The notes under the pieces were generated by a model. The model was not told where the DNA came from. It worked only from the letters and a program-made list of their open reading frames with translations, and searched no databases. Source: Bacillota bacterium (lineage in GTDB: Bacteria; Bacillota; Clostridia; Peptostreptococcales; Anaerovoracaceae). Taken from it: a stretch of 17,480 nt of DNA. Below, piece by piece: positions 6,349-13,567 of the stretch. Positions within the stretch are counted from its first letter, which is position 1; every line of letters begins with the position of its first letter. Where the stretch lies: the NCBI GenBank assembly GCA_029266295.1, contig JAQSXD010000021.1, positions 1 to 17,480 on the forward strand, in the 5' to 3' direction. Both the position numbers and the translations under genes were made by a program.

Positions 6349-7362
6349 GTGAAGGACTCGAAACACATCAAGATTCGAATGAGTGGGCTTGCTGTCCTTC
6401 TGGCAGTATGCTTTTTCGGGTCTTTTTTAATGGGAAAATACGCAATCGATCCGGTTACTCTTGTTAAAATTCTTTTGTCAAGAGTGGTAGAGCTCCCGGT
6501 GGACTGGACCGTTCAGGATGAGACGGTGCTGTTTAATGTCCGGCTGCCGCGCGTCATTATGGGAGCGGTAATCGGGGGAGGACTGGCATGCGCAGGTGCT
6601 GCTTACCAGGGTATTTTTCAGAACCCTATGGTGTCACCGGATATTCTTGGTGCTTCTAACGGAGCTGCTTTCGGGGCTGCGCTTGGGTTATTTTTCTCTA
6701 TTGGCTATCAGGCGATCTCTGTCAGTGCCTTTCTGTTTGGGATTATGGCGGTCGTGATTGTCCTTGCCATAAGCAGGCGGGTGAAGTTCAATGTTACGTT
6801 GGAGCTCATCCTGGCAGGAATTATGGTGGGTTCCATATTTAATGCGGGGGTATCTTACCTGAAGCTGGTGGCCGATCCAACGGACACCTTGCCGGCCATC
6901 ACCTACTGGCTTATGGGGAGTCTGGCTTCCACCAGAACACAGGACGTATTTTTTGCTGGTCCGCCTATCATCATTGGCATTCTGCCGATTCTGCTGCTGC
7001 GCTGGAGACTTAATGTTCTTACCATGGGTGACGAGGAAGCGAGAACCATGGGGATCAACGCCAAGGTGGTGCGGACTATAGTCATAGGAGGCGCTACGCT
7101 CATTACCGCTGCAGCGGTATCCGTCAGCGGCCTGATTGGCTGGGTGGGCTTGGTGATTCCTCATTTTGCAAGGATGATTGTAGGAGACGACTACCGGGTG
7201 ATGCTGCCTGCTTCCGTTTTGCTGGGGAGCAGCTTTCTGCTGGTGGTTGACAACTTCGCGCGAATGCTGGCAACTAGAGAAATCCCCATTGGAATTCTTA
7301 CCGCCTTTATCGGCGCACCGTTTTTTCTATACTTGATATTGAAGGAGGGCGGCAGGCAATGA
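6349..7362 (+). CDS. FecCD-family ABC transporter permease
   Basis: This 337-residue, very hydrophobic protein has the marks of the FecCD/BtuC permeases: RLPRVIMGAVIGGG (near 65), the NPMVSPDILGASNGAAFG block (near 93-110), GLIGWVGLVIPHFARMIVGD (near 260) and LLVVDNFAR (near 300), with about ten membrane segments expected. It starts with GTG after GGGAGG (6337-6342). The ATPase gene overlaps its stop as ATGA. The family moves iron-siderophores, haem, cobalamin and, in MolBCA of Haemophilus, molybdate and tungstate. I saw no cobalamin riboswitch upstream, which argues mildly against B12. The neighbouring ModE-like domain makes an oxyanion or metal chelate a reasonable guess only. Confidence 0.9.
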   Translation: MKDSKHIKIRMSGLAVLLAVCFFGSFLMGKYAIDPVTLVKILLSRVVELPVDWTVQDETVLFNVRLPRVIMGAVIGGGLACAGAAYQGIFQNPMVSPDILGASNGAAFGAALGLFFSIGYQAISVSAFLFGIMAVVIVLAISRRVKFNVTLELILAGIMVGSIFNAGVSYLKLVADPTDTLPAITYWLMGSLASTRTQDVFFAGPPIIIGILPILLLRWRLNVLTMGDEEARTMGINAKVVRTIVIGGATLITAAAVSVSGLIGWVGLVIPHFARMIVGDDYRVMLPASVLLGSSFLLVVDNFARMLATREIPIGILTAFIGAPFFLYLILKEGGRQ

Positions 7363-8156
7363 CATTGCAAGTGAACGATTTGTATTTTTCCTACAAGAGC
7401 AACGAAGTACTAAATGGAATATCATTCCAGGCAACTGAGGGATCACTTCTCTGCGTGCTGGGCAGAAACGGTGCGGGAAAGAGCACCTTGTTTCGCTGCG
7501 TTTTAGGCCTTTTAAAGGGCTGGCGTGGACAAATTTTGATCGACGGAGTGGACGCAAGTGAGCTTTCTCCTGTTCAGCTTGCCGGAAAGATTTCTTACAT
7601 TCCCCAAAATCATTCCACGGCGTTCTCCTATTCTGTTCTTGATATGGTTCTCATGGGGACAACGGCCCGACTCAATCGGTTTGAAAATCCGGGGAAACAA
7701 GAGCGAAAGCTTGCGGAAGCATCCCTTGATCTTGTAAATATCCGGCATCTGAGAGACCGGAATTTTCAAGGGATCAGCGGCGGCGAGCAACAGCTAGTTC
7801 TCATTGCAAGAGCTCTTGCCCAACAGACCAGGGTCATTATCATGGATGAACCTTGCTCCAATCTCGATTATGGCAACCAGATCAAGGTTATGAAGGCGGT
7901 GAAAGATCTTGCAAAGCAGGGGTATTTGATCATTCAGTCCACCCATAATCCGGAACATGTTTTTTTATTTGCCGACGAGGTGATGGTAATTCTGGACGGA
8001 ATCATCGGAGCAATGGGACGGGCAGATGAGATCCTTTCGGAGGAGTTGCTGAGAGAAATTTACGGAATCCATGTTAATTTGCATGAGATAAAAGAAAGAC
8101 GACTTAAATTTTGTATTCCCGATCAAAGAGAGGTAAGTTATGTGGAAGCTTTATGA
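7359..8156 (+). CDS. ABC transporter ATP-binding protein (FecE/BtuD type)
   Basis: This 265-residue ATPase is complete: Walker A GRNGAGKST (35-43), Q-loop Q83, signature ISGGEQQ (139-145), Walker B VIIMDEP (159-165) and switch His196 (STHNPEH). It starts within the permease stop codon (ATGA), preceded by AAGGAGGG, and its end overlaps the next gene by 17 bases. It drives uptake through the permease encoded just upstream. The C-terminal tail, about 60 residues after the H-loop, is the normal length for iron-chelate ATPases. Function as importer ATPase is sure; substrate as for the permease. Confidence 0.92.
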   Translation: MTLQVNDLYFSYKSNEVLNGISFQATEGSLLCVLGRNGAGKSTLFRCVLGLLKGWRGQILIDGVDASELSPVQLAGKISYIPQNHSTAFSYSVLDMVLMGTTARLNRFENPGKQERKLAEASLDLVNIRHLRDRNFQGISGGEQQLVLIARALAQQTRVIIMDEPCSNLDYGNQIKVMKAVKDLAKQGYLIIQSTHNPEHVFLFADEVMVILDGIIGAMGRADEILSEELLREIYGIHVNLHEIKERRLKFCIPDQREVSYVEAL

Positions 8157-8922
8157 TGAACTGATAGAAGAAATTCCAAACGATATCACAGTGGACAACA
8201 TTACGGTGGGACTGAGCTGGACTGCCGTTACCGCTGGAAAATACTCCGGCGCGGCTATGACGGTTCGAGAACAGCACGGCCTGGATCTGGAAGGTCTGGG
8301 GAGCCGAAGAGGACAGCCGCTGAGGTATCTGGCGGCTCTGTCCAAATCATGGAATTTCATGGAGGCATCGATTGGGGTGGCGGCAATGAATGCGTATTTC
8401 AACAATAAGGATACTTGGAAGAGCACTGCAGCTGCGGGACAAACGCCATGGAAGATTGGCAGCGCCGAGAATGCCTTCGATGCATATGGCCAAACGGTGC
8501 TGGGCAAGCGGGTGGCGGTGATCGGTCATTTCCATCAGCTTGAAAAGTACCTGACAGGGGCCAAAGAAGTTAGTGTTCTGGAGCGGAAGCCCGCTGGGAG
8601 TGATTATCCTGACAGCGCCTGCGAGTATCTTTTGCCGCAGCAAGATTTTGTATTTATAACGGGAGCAACCCTTGTGAACAAAACACTGCCAAGGCTTTTG
8701 GAGCTTTCGCAAAATGCAAAGGTTGTACTGGTGGGACCCAGTTCCCCTATGACACCGATTTTATTCTCCCATGGCGTGGATGAGATCAGTGGATTTCTGG
8801 TGGGAAGCAGCCAAGCGCTGATCGATTCAGTGGCCATTGCAGGTCATAAAGCTTTTTTTCAGTGTGGAGAACGAGTTCGCATGATTCGCAAAAGCGGCCA
8901 TGCAGACCAGCTCTTAGAATAA
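8140..8922 (+). CDS. DUF4213/DUF364 putative heavy-metal chelation protein
   Basis: This 260-residue cytoplasmic protein has an N-terminal DUF4213 part (about 5-90) with GLSWTAV and the LAALSKSWNFMEASIGVAAMNA region, and a C-terminal Rossmann-like DUF364 part (about 110-250) with KRVAVIGHFHQL (123-134), FVFITGATLVNKT (170-182) and VGPSSPMTPILFSHGVD (198-214). The family is described as a putative heavy-metal chelator, largely because its genes sit with metal transport systems; no reaction is established. Here it lies between the ATPase and the binding protein of the importer and overlaps the ATPase gene by 17 bases, so it is part of the transport operon. It may receive or process the imported ligand in the cytoplasm. 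Confidence 0.85.
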   Translation: MWKLYDELIEEIPNDITVDNITVGLSWTAVTAGKYSGAAMTVREQHGLDLEGLGSRRGQPLRYLAALSKSWNFMEASIGVAAMNAYFNNKDTWKSTAAAGQTPWKIGSAENAFDAYGQTVLGKRVAVIGHFHQLEKYLTGAKEVSVLERKPAGSDYPDSACEYLLPQQDFVFITGATLVNKTLPRLLELSQNAKVVLVGPSSPMTPILFSHGVDEISGFLVGSSQALIDSVAIAGHKAFFQCGERVRMIRKSGHADQLLE

Positions 8923-8928
8923 TAAAGA

Positions 8929-8962
8929 GGAGAACAATATGAAAAGGAGAAACAATATGAAA
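8929..8962 (+). repeat. Tandem duplication of ribosome-binding site plus start codon
   Basis: GGAGAACAATATGAAA (8929-8944) is repeated with one added A as GGAGAAACAATATGAAA (8946-8962). Each copy has a correctly spaced GGAG and an ATG, and the two ATGs are in frame 18 bases apart. The binding protein can therefore be started at either. Confidence 0.75.
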
Positions 8963-10027
8963 CTGAAAAAGCTTTTTGCTGCAGTGCTAATTCTTGCTCT
9001 GGCATTTTCAGCGGCTGCATGCGGGGCAGCAAAACCATCAAAGGAAGAAACTGCTGAACCAGATACGCGAATCTTTGTTGATTCAGCGGGACGAGAAGTA
9101 GAGATCCCGGCGGAAATTGATGCCATCGCGCCCTCTGGACCATTGGCACAACTCGTACTCTATACCGCCTGCCCTGACAGGCTGTCGGGCATCGCGGTAG
9201 CTTTCTCTGATCAGGCAAAGGCGTTGATTGATGAAAAATATTGGGGAATGACCCAATTCGGTCAGTTTTATGGCAAGAATGCGAGCCTTAATATGGAGGC
9301 GTTAATTGCAGCTGCACCTGACGTAATTGTAGATATCGGAGAAGCGAAGGATACGATTGCACAGGATATGGACGGGCTTCAGCAGCAGCTCAATATGCCC
9401 GTTGTCTTTATTGAAGCGACGCTGGATACCATGGATGAGGCGTATGAAAAGATTGGAGAGCTGATTGGAGATACTGAGGAGACGGATCAGCTGGCTCAGT
9501 ATTGCAAGGAAGTATCTGAGAAGGCTGCCAAAGTCAGCGCTTCGCTGGCAGAAGAAGACAGGCTGCGCATTTATGAAGCGCTGGGAGACGCAGGTTTAAA
9601 CACCAACGCCCGAGGATCCTTTCATGCAGAGGTTATAGAAACCGTGGGGGGCATTAACGCTGCTGATCTGGAAGTGGTGGCCAGTGGTGCGGGAAGCGAA
9701 GTCTCCATGGAACAGGTCATCGGCTGGAATCCTGATGTGATCATTGCTGAGTCCGAGGAAGTCTATCAGATGATCCTCAGTGATAAAGCCTGGTCTGTAC
9801 TTGATGCGGTAAAAAACGGCAGGGTATATAAAATTCCGACCTCCCCCTATAGTGCAATGGCAAATCCTCCTTCTGTCAACCGGATCTTTGGCATCCTCTG
9901 GCTGGGAGATATCCTATATCCGGATCAGTACGGAGTGGATATTTCCGCGGAAATGCAGAAATTCTATAAACTGTTTTATCATGTGGACATTGACGGAGCA
10001 AAAGCGGCAGAACTTCTGGGAGAGTAA
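8939..10027 (+). CDS. FecB-type substrate-binding lipoprotein of the ABC importer
   Basis: This protein of 362 residues (356 from the second start) has a lipoprotein signal: a basic start, the hydrophobic stretch LFAAVLILALAFSAAAC, and lipid-bearing Cys28. The rest is a two-lobed periplasmic-binding-protein fold of the iron-chelate class: FVDSAGREVEIP near 48, LIAAAPDVIVDIG near 120, the bridging helix, GWNPDVIIAESEE near 260 and PPSVNRIFGILWLGDILYP near 320. It would sit on the outer face of the membrane and pass its ligand to the permease. Two start codons, 8939 and 8957, each have their own ribosome-binding site within a short tandem repeat; the second gives a more usual signal peptide. 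The ligand cannot be read from the sequence. Confidence 0.9.
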   Translation: MKRRNNMKLKKLFAAVLILALAFSAAACGAAKPSKEETAEPDTRIFVDSAGREVEIPAEIDAIAPSGPLAQLVLYTACPDRLSGIAVAFSDQAKALIDEKYWGMTQFGQFYGKNASLNMEALIAAAPDVIVDIGEAKDTIAQDMDGLQQQLNMPVVFIEATLDTMDEAYEKIGELIGDTEETDQLAQYCKEVSEKAAKVSASLAEEDRLRIYEALGDAGLNTNARGSFHAEVIETVGGINAADLEVVASGAGSEVSMEQVIGWNPDVIIAESEEVYQMILSDKAWSVLDAVKNGRVYKIPTSPYSAMANPPSVNRIFGILWLGDILYPDQYGVDISAEMQKFYKLFYHVDIDGAKAAELLGE

Positions 10028-10128
10028 CGGAAAGGGAACAAGGAAACGCTGATTTATTCCGTGCGCGCATCTGATCGGTTAAGGGAGCAGCTCTTGACTG
10101 GAATTTTGGAAGAGGTGAGAGTGCACTT

Positions 10129-10827
10129 ATGAGCAGCACGAGCAGACTGGATTTCATAATGGAATCGAAACTTTTCGCGGGATTCTCGGCAGAAGAGTGC
10201 ATTTTGGTGGAACAAAATCTGAAACCCTTTGAAAAATTCTACCAGAAGAACGAAATTGTTTATGATGAAGATGACAGAATTAAATGGATCGGACAAATTC
10301 TTTGGGGAAAGCTCGTTGGAGAAAAATTCAACCTTGATGGAAAGGCACATCTTGTGAATACGTTTGGAAAAAAGGATATCATAGGTCTTGAGACGATTTA
10401 TTCCTCGAAGGAGCGAAGTCCTATTTCTTATACCGCTGCAGAAAACACCATGGTCTTGATGTTTCCACATGAAGTCCCAGATGAACAGGGACAAATTCCT
10501 TCCGAGCTCCGACTCAAGATGCAGAGCAATATCATCCGAATTCTGGCAGACGAGAACATCAAAAGCCTTTACAAACTCGAAGTATTATCAAAGCGTGCCC
10601 TGCGCTGCAGGGTAAGGACCTTTCTGTGTATTATGGCGAAGAAATCCGGGGGGAATACCTTTCACATAGGGATGGATCGGGAGCAGTTTGCGCATTATCT
10701 GTGCGTAAACAGGAGTGCGCTTTCCTACGAATTAGGCCAGATGCAGAAAGACGGTCTCATCGAGTTTCATAAGGATTTGTTCACTATTTTAGATGAGAAA
10801 AATTTTTTCCGTTCATCTGCGCAATAA
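10129..10827 (+). CDS. Crp/Fnr-family transcription regulator (copy 2)
   Basis: This 232-residue protein is a paralogue of the regulator at 3616 and co-linear with it over nearly the whole length: SKLF at 13-16, EVLSKRAL at 151-158 and YLCVNRSALSYEL at 190-202 fall at the same residue numbers. The ligand barrel (about 12-115) is much more diverged than the winged helix, so the two probably sense different signals but read the same DNA. No FNR-type cysteine cluster is present. AGAGGTGAGA (10111-10120) precedes the ATG. It follows the binding-protein gene by 101 bases without a terminator, so it may be the last gene of the transport operon. A strong terminator follows, whose core palindrome may be its own operator. 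Confidence 0.87.
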   Translation: MSSTSRLDFIMESKLFAGFSAEECILVEQNLKPFEKFYQKNEIVYDEDDRIKWIGQILWGKLVGEKFNLDGKAHLVNTFGKKDIIGLETIYSSKERSPISYTAAENTMVLMFPHEVPDEQGQIPSELRLKMQSNIIRILADENIKSLYKLEVLSKRALRCRVRTFLCIMAKKSGGNTFHIGMDREQFAHYLCVNRSALSYELGQMQKDGLIEFHKDLFTILDEKNFFRSSAQ

Positions 10828-10852
10828 AAAATAAAGAAAAAATCTCCCGAAG

Positions 10853-10888
10853 AAAAACGTATGTTGGTGCGCCAACATACGTTTTTTT
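10853..10888 (+). terminator. Strong intrinsic terminator after the second Crp/Fnr gene
   Basis: Positions 10853-10867 pair perfectly with 10872-10886 (15 bp, loop TGCG), and the T-run continues to 10888. The A-tract before and T-tract after make it potentially two-way. Its centre carries the TGTTG-N6-CAACA palindrome, so it may double as an operator. Confidence 0.85.
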
Positions 10889-10904
10889 GATTTTATGATA
10901 AACT
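10862..10904 (+). promoter_or_regulatory. Candidate Crp/Fnr class II promoter of the surface-protein operon
   Basis: TGTTG-GTGCGC-CAACA (10862-10877) lies 18 bases before an extended -10, TGATAAACT (10896-10904). The predicted start is about 10911, with the palindrome centred at -41.5 and a leader of about 54 bases to the ATG at 10965. Layout and sequence repeat those at 4310-4352. The caution is that the palindrome is also the core of a terminator hairpin. Confidence 0.5.
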
Positions 10905-10964
10905 GTTCCAAAAATAGAACCCTGTAACATCATAGACGCAGAACGGGAGGGAAAGAGTTAATTT

Positions 10965-12602
10965 ATGAGCAAAAGAACCTTACGATCTCGTTTTTCTGCA
11001 ATATTCCTTTCGATTGCACTTATTTTCTTTATAAGTGGAGCTGACTGCTTTGCAGCTCAGGTAGATACCGCACTTACGGTCAATGTTCGCATCTACGACA
11101 GAGAATTTAATATTGCAAATTATACACTGGATGAAATTAAACAAATGCCTCAGCTTCAATTTGCCTATTCTTCCGTGACACCGGCCGATGCGCCATCGAT
11201 CATCGCAGCCCAGGGCGTGAGCCTTGAAGCCCTTCTGACTGATCTTGGGATCGAGCCTGCTGAAGTCTCGGAGCTTCGGTTTGTATCCTCCGATGGGGGC
11301 GTGCTGAAATTTGATGAGGCAGAATTGCTGGGGGCGCCTAGATATTACTATCCTGAGATATTTCAAGTCCTCTCTTCCGGAGCACAAGCCGCAGGGCAGA
11401 GCGTTACAACCCAAGGCGGCACGGTACAAAACAACAAGACGCAAAGTGACATCGTACAAGGTGAAGCTGACTATGGTAGAAGGGAAGCGGTGCCGGTAAT
11501 TCTTGCGCTGGGGAAGAGGGAATACCGAAGTGGTGAGCAGATCGTTTTCTCTGAATTGAACACGGGAGAAGGAATCAGCCTGTGCTTTGGACAACGGGAT
11601 ATCAGCGATAAGGTATCACTCCAATATGGAAGATATATTCATAAAATAACCCTGCGCCTCAAAAACGAGGAGGGATTTCAGATCCCTGACAAACCATACG
11701 GTTCAGGGGAAGAACTCCGGGAACCATTTGACAGAGGCGGCAGTCTGGTACAGACCCCTCAGGAAGAAGAGGATATCGACCGGGGCTTGACGGCGGACAC
11801 CTTGACTTTCTCCGCTGGATATTTCGGCGGACCTTATGAAATCAGAAAAGTCTTCACCCTGGACGAGCTTTACGCCATGAAGCTGAAGGATCAGGCCTAT
11901 ACCTACATCGACAACATGCCTGCGGTAGTGCTGGAATCTGCCAGGGGGATTCTTCTGACGGAGCTCCTTGAGGCGGCGGGAATCGATGTGAATTCGGTGG
12001 AAAGCTTTCACTTTTACTGCAGCGATGTAAAAAGTTCCTGGTATCAGACCATTGCAAAGGATTATTTGATCGATACGCTCCGGTATTATTACCCCAAGCT
12101 GCCCACGTCATGGGATTACGATGAAGCCTCTGCCTTGGACGGAGCTTCGGATCAGCAGGTACAGGTGGAGACCATTATTGCACTTGAGGATAACTGGAAA
12201 CGGTTTGCTGTTGTACCTGACTTTGATCACACTGCAAAAAAGAGCCGATTCAGGCTGGTCTTCGGACAGACGGACACGGAGACCAAGAACGCCTACCGAT
12301 CCGCAAGGTGGATTCATACCATTGAGGTGATGCTTGGAGGAAAACCACCCGAAGGACAGAATGAGCCTGTTGCTGTGGTGGGGAGCAAGGTGCGGCACGA
12401 TGATACCGTGGGGCTGGCAGGAAAGGAAGTCGATGCGGGCGTGCAAAACTGGAGAGTGTACGAGATGTCGGAAACTGCAGCAGAGCTTGCAGAGCCGGAA
12501 CGGGAAAACCCCCTGCTGCCATGGATGGCCGCCGCCGCTGTACTGTTCTTCACAGCGGGTCTTTCTTATGAACTGTTACGATTTTGGAAAGAGGTAAAAT
12601 AA
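10965..12602 (+). CDS. Membrane-anchored surface protein with two sulfite-oxidase-fold-like domains
   Basis: This 545-residue exported protein has a signal peptide (1 to about 30, ending DCFA/AQ), two copies of one domain (about 38-235 and 285-458), a linker, and a C-terminal membrane helix (about 517-540) with a short basic tail, KEVK. Each copy has the series YTLDEI or FTLDEL, an LLxxxGI helix, RYYYP, then a strand with LCFGQ or LVFGQ, and YIHKI or WIHTI. Such domains are often auto-annotated as molybdopterin-dependent oxidoreductase because they resemble the sulfite oxidase fold, but I see no conserved cysteine to hold molybdenum, so a binding or structural role is likely. A proline- and glutamate-rich linker joins the copies. 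The MotA/TolQ/ExbB gene begins directly after the stop codon. Confidence 0.75.
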   Translation: MSKRTLRSRFSAIFLSIALIFFISGADCFAAQVDTALTVNVRIYDREFNIANYTLDEIKQMPQLQFAYSSVTPADAPSIIAAQGVSLEALLTDLGIEPAEVSELRFVSSDGGVLKFDEAELLGAPRYYYPEIFQVLSSGAQAAGQSVTTQGGTVQNNKTQSDIVQGEADYGRREAVPVILALGKREYRSGEQIVFSELNTGEGISLCFGQRDISDKVSLQYGRYIHKITLRLKNEEGFQIPDKPYGSGEELREPFDRGGSLVQTPQEEEDIDRGLTADTLTFSAGYFGGPYEIRKVFTLDELYAMKLKDQAYTYIDNMPAVVLESARGILLTELLEAAGIDVNSVESFHFYCSDVKSSWYQTIAKDYLIDTLRYYYPKLPTSWDYDEASALDGASDQQVQVETIIALEDNWKRFAVVPDFDHTAKKSRFRLVFGQTDTETKNAYRSARWIHTIEVMLGGKPPEGQNEPVAVVGSKVRHDDTVGLAGKEVDAGVQNWRVYEMSETAAELAEPERENPLLPWMAAAAVLFFTAGLSYELLRFWKEVK

Positions 12603-13253
12603 ATGCTTTCATTGACGAATTTGGGAAATGCACTCCGGGCAGTTGCCTCAGGGCTTCAGATACCGGTTATGGTAATCCTTTTACTGTTTATCGCTGTCAC
12701 AATCTTCATGGCGGGATCGCTTGCCGTGGAATTCATTGCAGAAAGAATGCGATACAGAATCAAGCTCCCTCTGCTCCTGGAAAATCTAAAGGCAGACCGG
12801 GAAGGGACCGCGAACGTAATAGAAACCAGCGGCCTTCTCAGGAGACATAAGACCTTATTTCTGGAGTTTCTTTCACATGGCAGCCTGGATGCCGGGACGA
12901 GAGAGGCCCTTGCAAGAAGGCTGCTCTTTGAGGAACAGTCTCGCTGCGACACCATAACGAGAATTACGGATGCTATTGCAAGGCTTGCTCCCATGTTTGG
13001 TCTCATGGGAACGCTGATTCCGCTGGGGCCTGGAATTATCGCACTGGGGCAGGGAGATACTTATACGCTGTCGGCATCAATGCTGATGGCCTTTGATACC
13101 ACCGTTGCGGGGCTGATTTCCGCTGCGGCGGCATTTCTGATTTCAACCATACGAAAGAGCATGTATGAAAACGATCTGGCGGCCATCGAAACGGTGATGG
13201 AAAGTATTCTGGAAATGGAGGAAGCCGATGAAAAGGAATACGGGAAGGCTTAG
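12603..13253 (+). CDS. MotA/TolQ/ExbB-family proton channel subunit
   Basis: This 216-residue membrane protein has three predicted helices (about 20-44, 128-150, 158-184). The conserved block RLAPMFGLMGTLIPLGPGIIAL (127-148) and the helix SMLMAFDTTVAGLISAAAAFLIS (159-181) are the signature of this proton-channel family, which makes the pentameric stator of flagellar and Ton/Tol-type motors. Its ATG touches the stop of the surface-protein gene, and its end overlaps the DUF2149 gene by 26 bases. With that partner it should form a proton-driven motor in the cytoplasmic membrane. There is no TonB-like gene here. That it is coded within a surface-protein operon suggests it pulls on or moves those proteins; this is inference. 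Confidence 0.88.
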   Translation: MLSLTNLGNALRAVASGLQIPVMVILLLFIAVTIFMAGSLAVEFIAERMRYRIKLPLLLENLKADREGTANVIETSGLLRRHKTLFLEFLSHGSLDAGTREALARRLLFEEQSRCDTITRITDAIARLAPMFGLMGTLIPLGPGIIALGQGDTYTLSASMLMAFDTTVAGLISAAAAFLISTIRKSMYENDLAAIETVMESILEMEEADEKEYGKA

Positions 13254-13566
13254 GACGAGCCGATTGATAAGGAAATCAGATGATCAGACGATCAATCCGC
13301 TGGACGGCATGGCAAATCTTGCCGATGCGATGCTGGTGCTGGCCTGCGGACTGATGTTGTCCCTGATTGTTCACTGGAATGTGGATGTAGGCCGGACGGA
13401 GAAGCTCATCGGCCTCTCCAGTGATGTGAGTCTGACAGAGGTGAGCGGTGCCGAAGAAAAGACTGCCCAGGAGCTGCAGCAAGGTCAAGGCTTCGAGGAG
13501 ATGGGCGTCGTTTACAGGGATGCAGCCACAGGAAAGCTCTATGTCATATCGAAGGGAGATGAGTGA
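13228..13566 (+). CDS. DUF2149 protein, probable ExbD/TolR/MotB-like partner
   Basis: This 112-residue protein has a short cytoplasmic start, one membrane helix (about 32-50) and an outer tail of about 60 residues. INPLDGMANLADAMLVLACG (22-41) matches the DUF2149 signature, including Asp33 at the head of the helix, the place of the proton-carrying aspartate in ExbD, TolR and MotB. DUF2149 genes are found next to MotA/TolQ/ExbB genes in methanogens and other anaerobes, as here. Its gene begins inside the channel gene (GGAGG at about 13218-13222), so the two are made together. The tail is shorter than that of ExbD and has no peptidoglycan-binding OmpA-like domain. Confidence 0.82.
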   Translation: MKRNTGRLRTSRLIRKSDDQTINPLDGMANLADAMLVLACGLMLSLIVHWNVDVGRTEKLIGLSSDVSLTEVSGAEEKTAQELQQGQGFEEMGVVYRDAATGKLYVISKGDE

Positions 13567-13567
13567 A

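Noticed and set aside
10980..11594. 204-codon open frame on the minus strand
   Set aside because: It is opposite a well-supported exported protein and has no domain or ribosome site.
13448..13567. Longer start for the SLH protein inside the DUF2149 gene
   Set aside because: The added residues are basic and unlike a signal peptide; the ATG at 13568 has a good ribosome site and gives a normal signal sequence.
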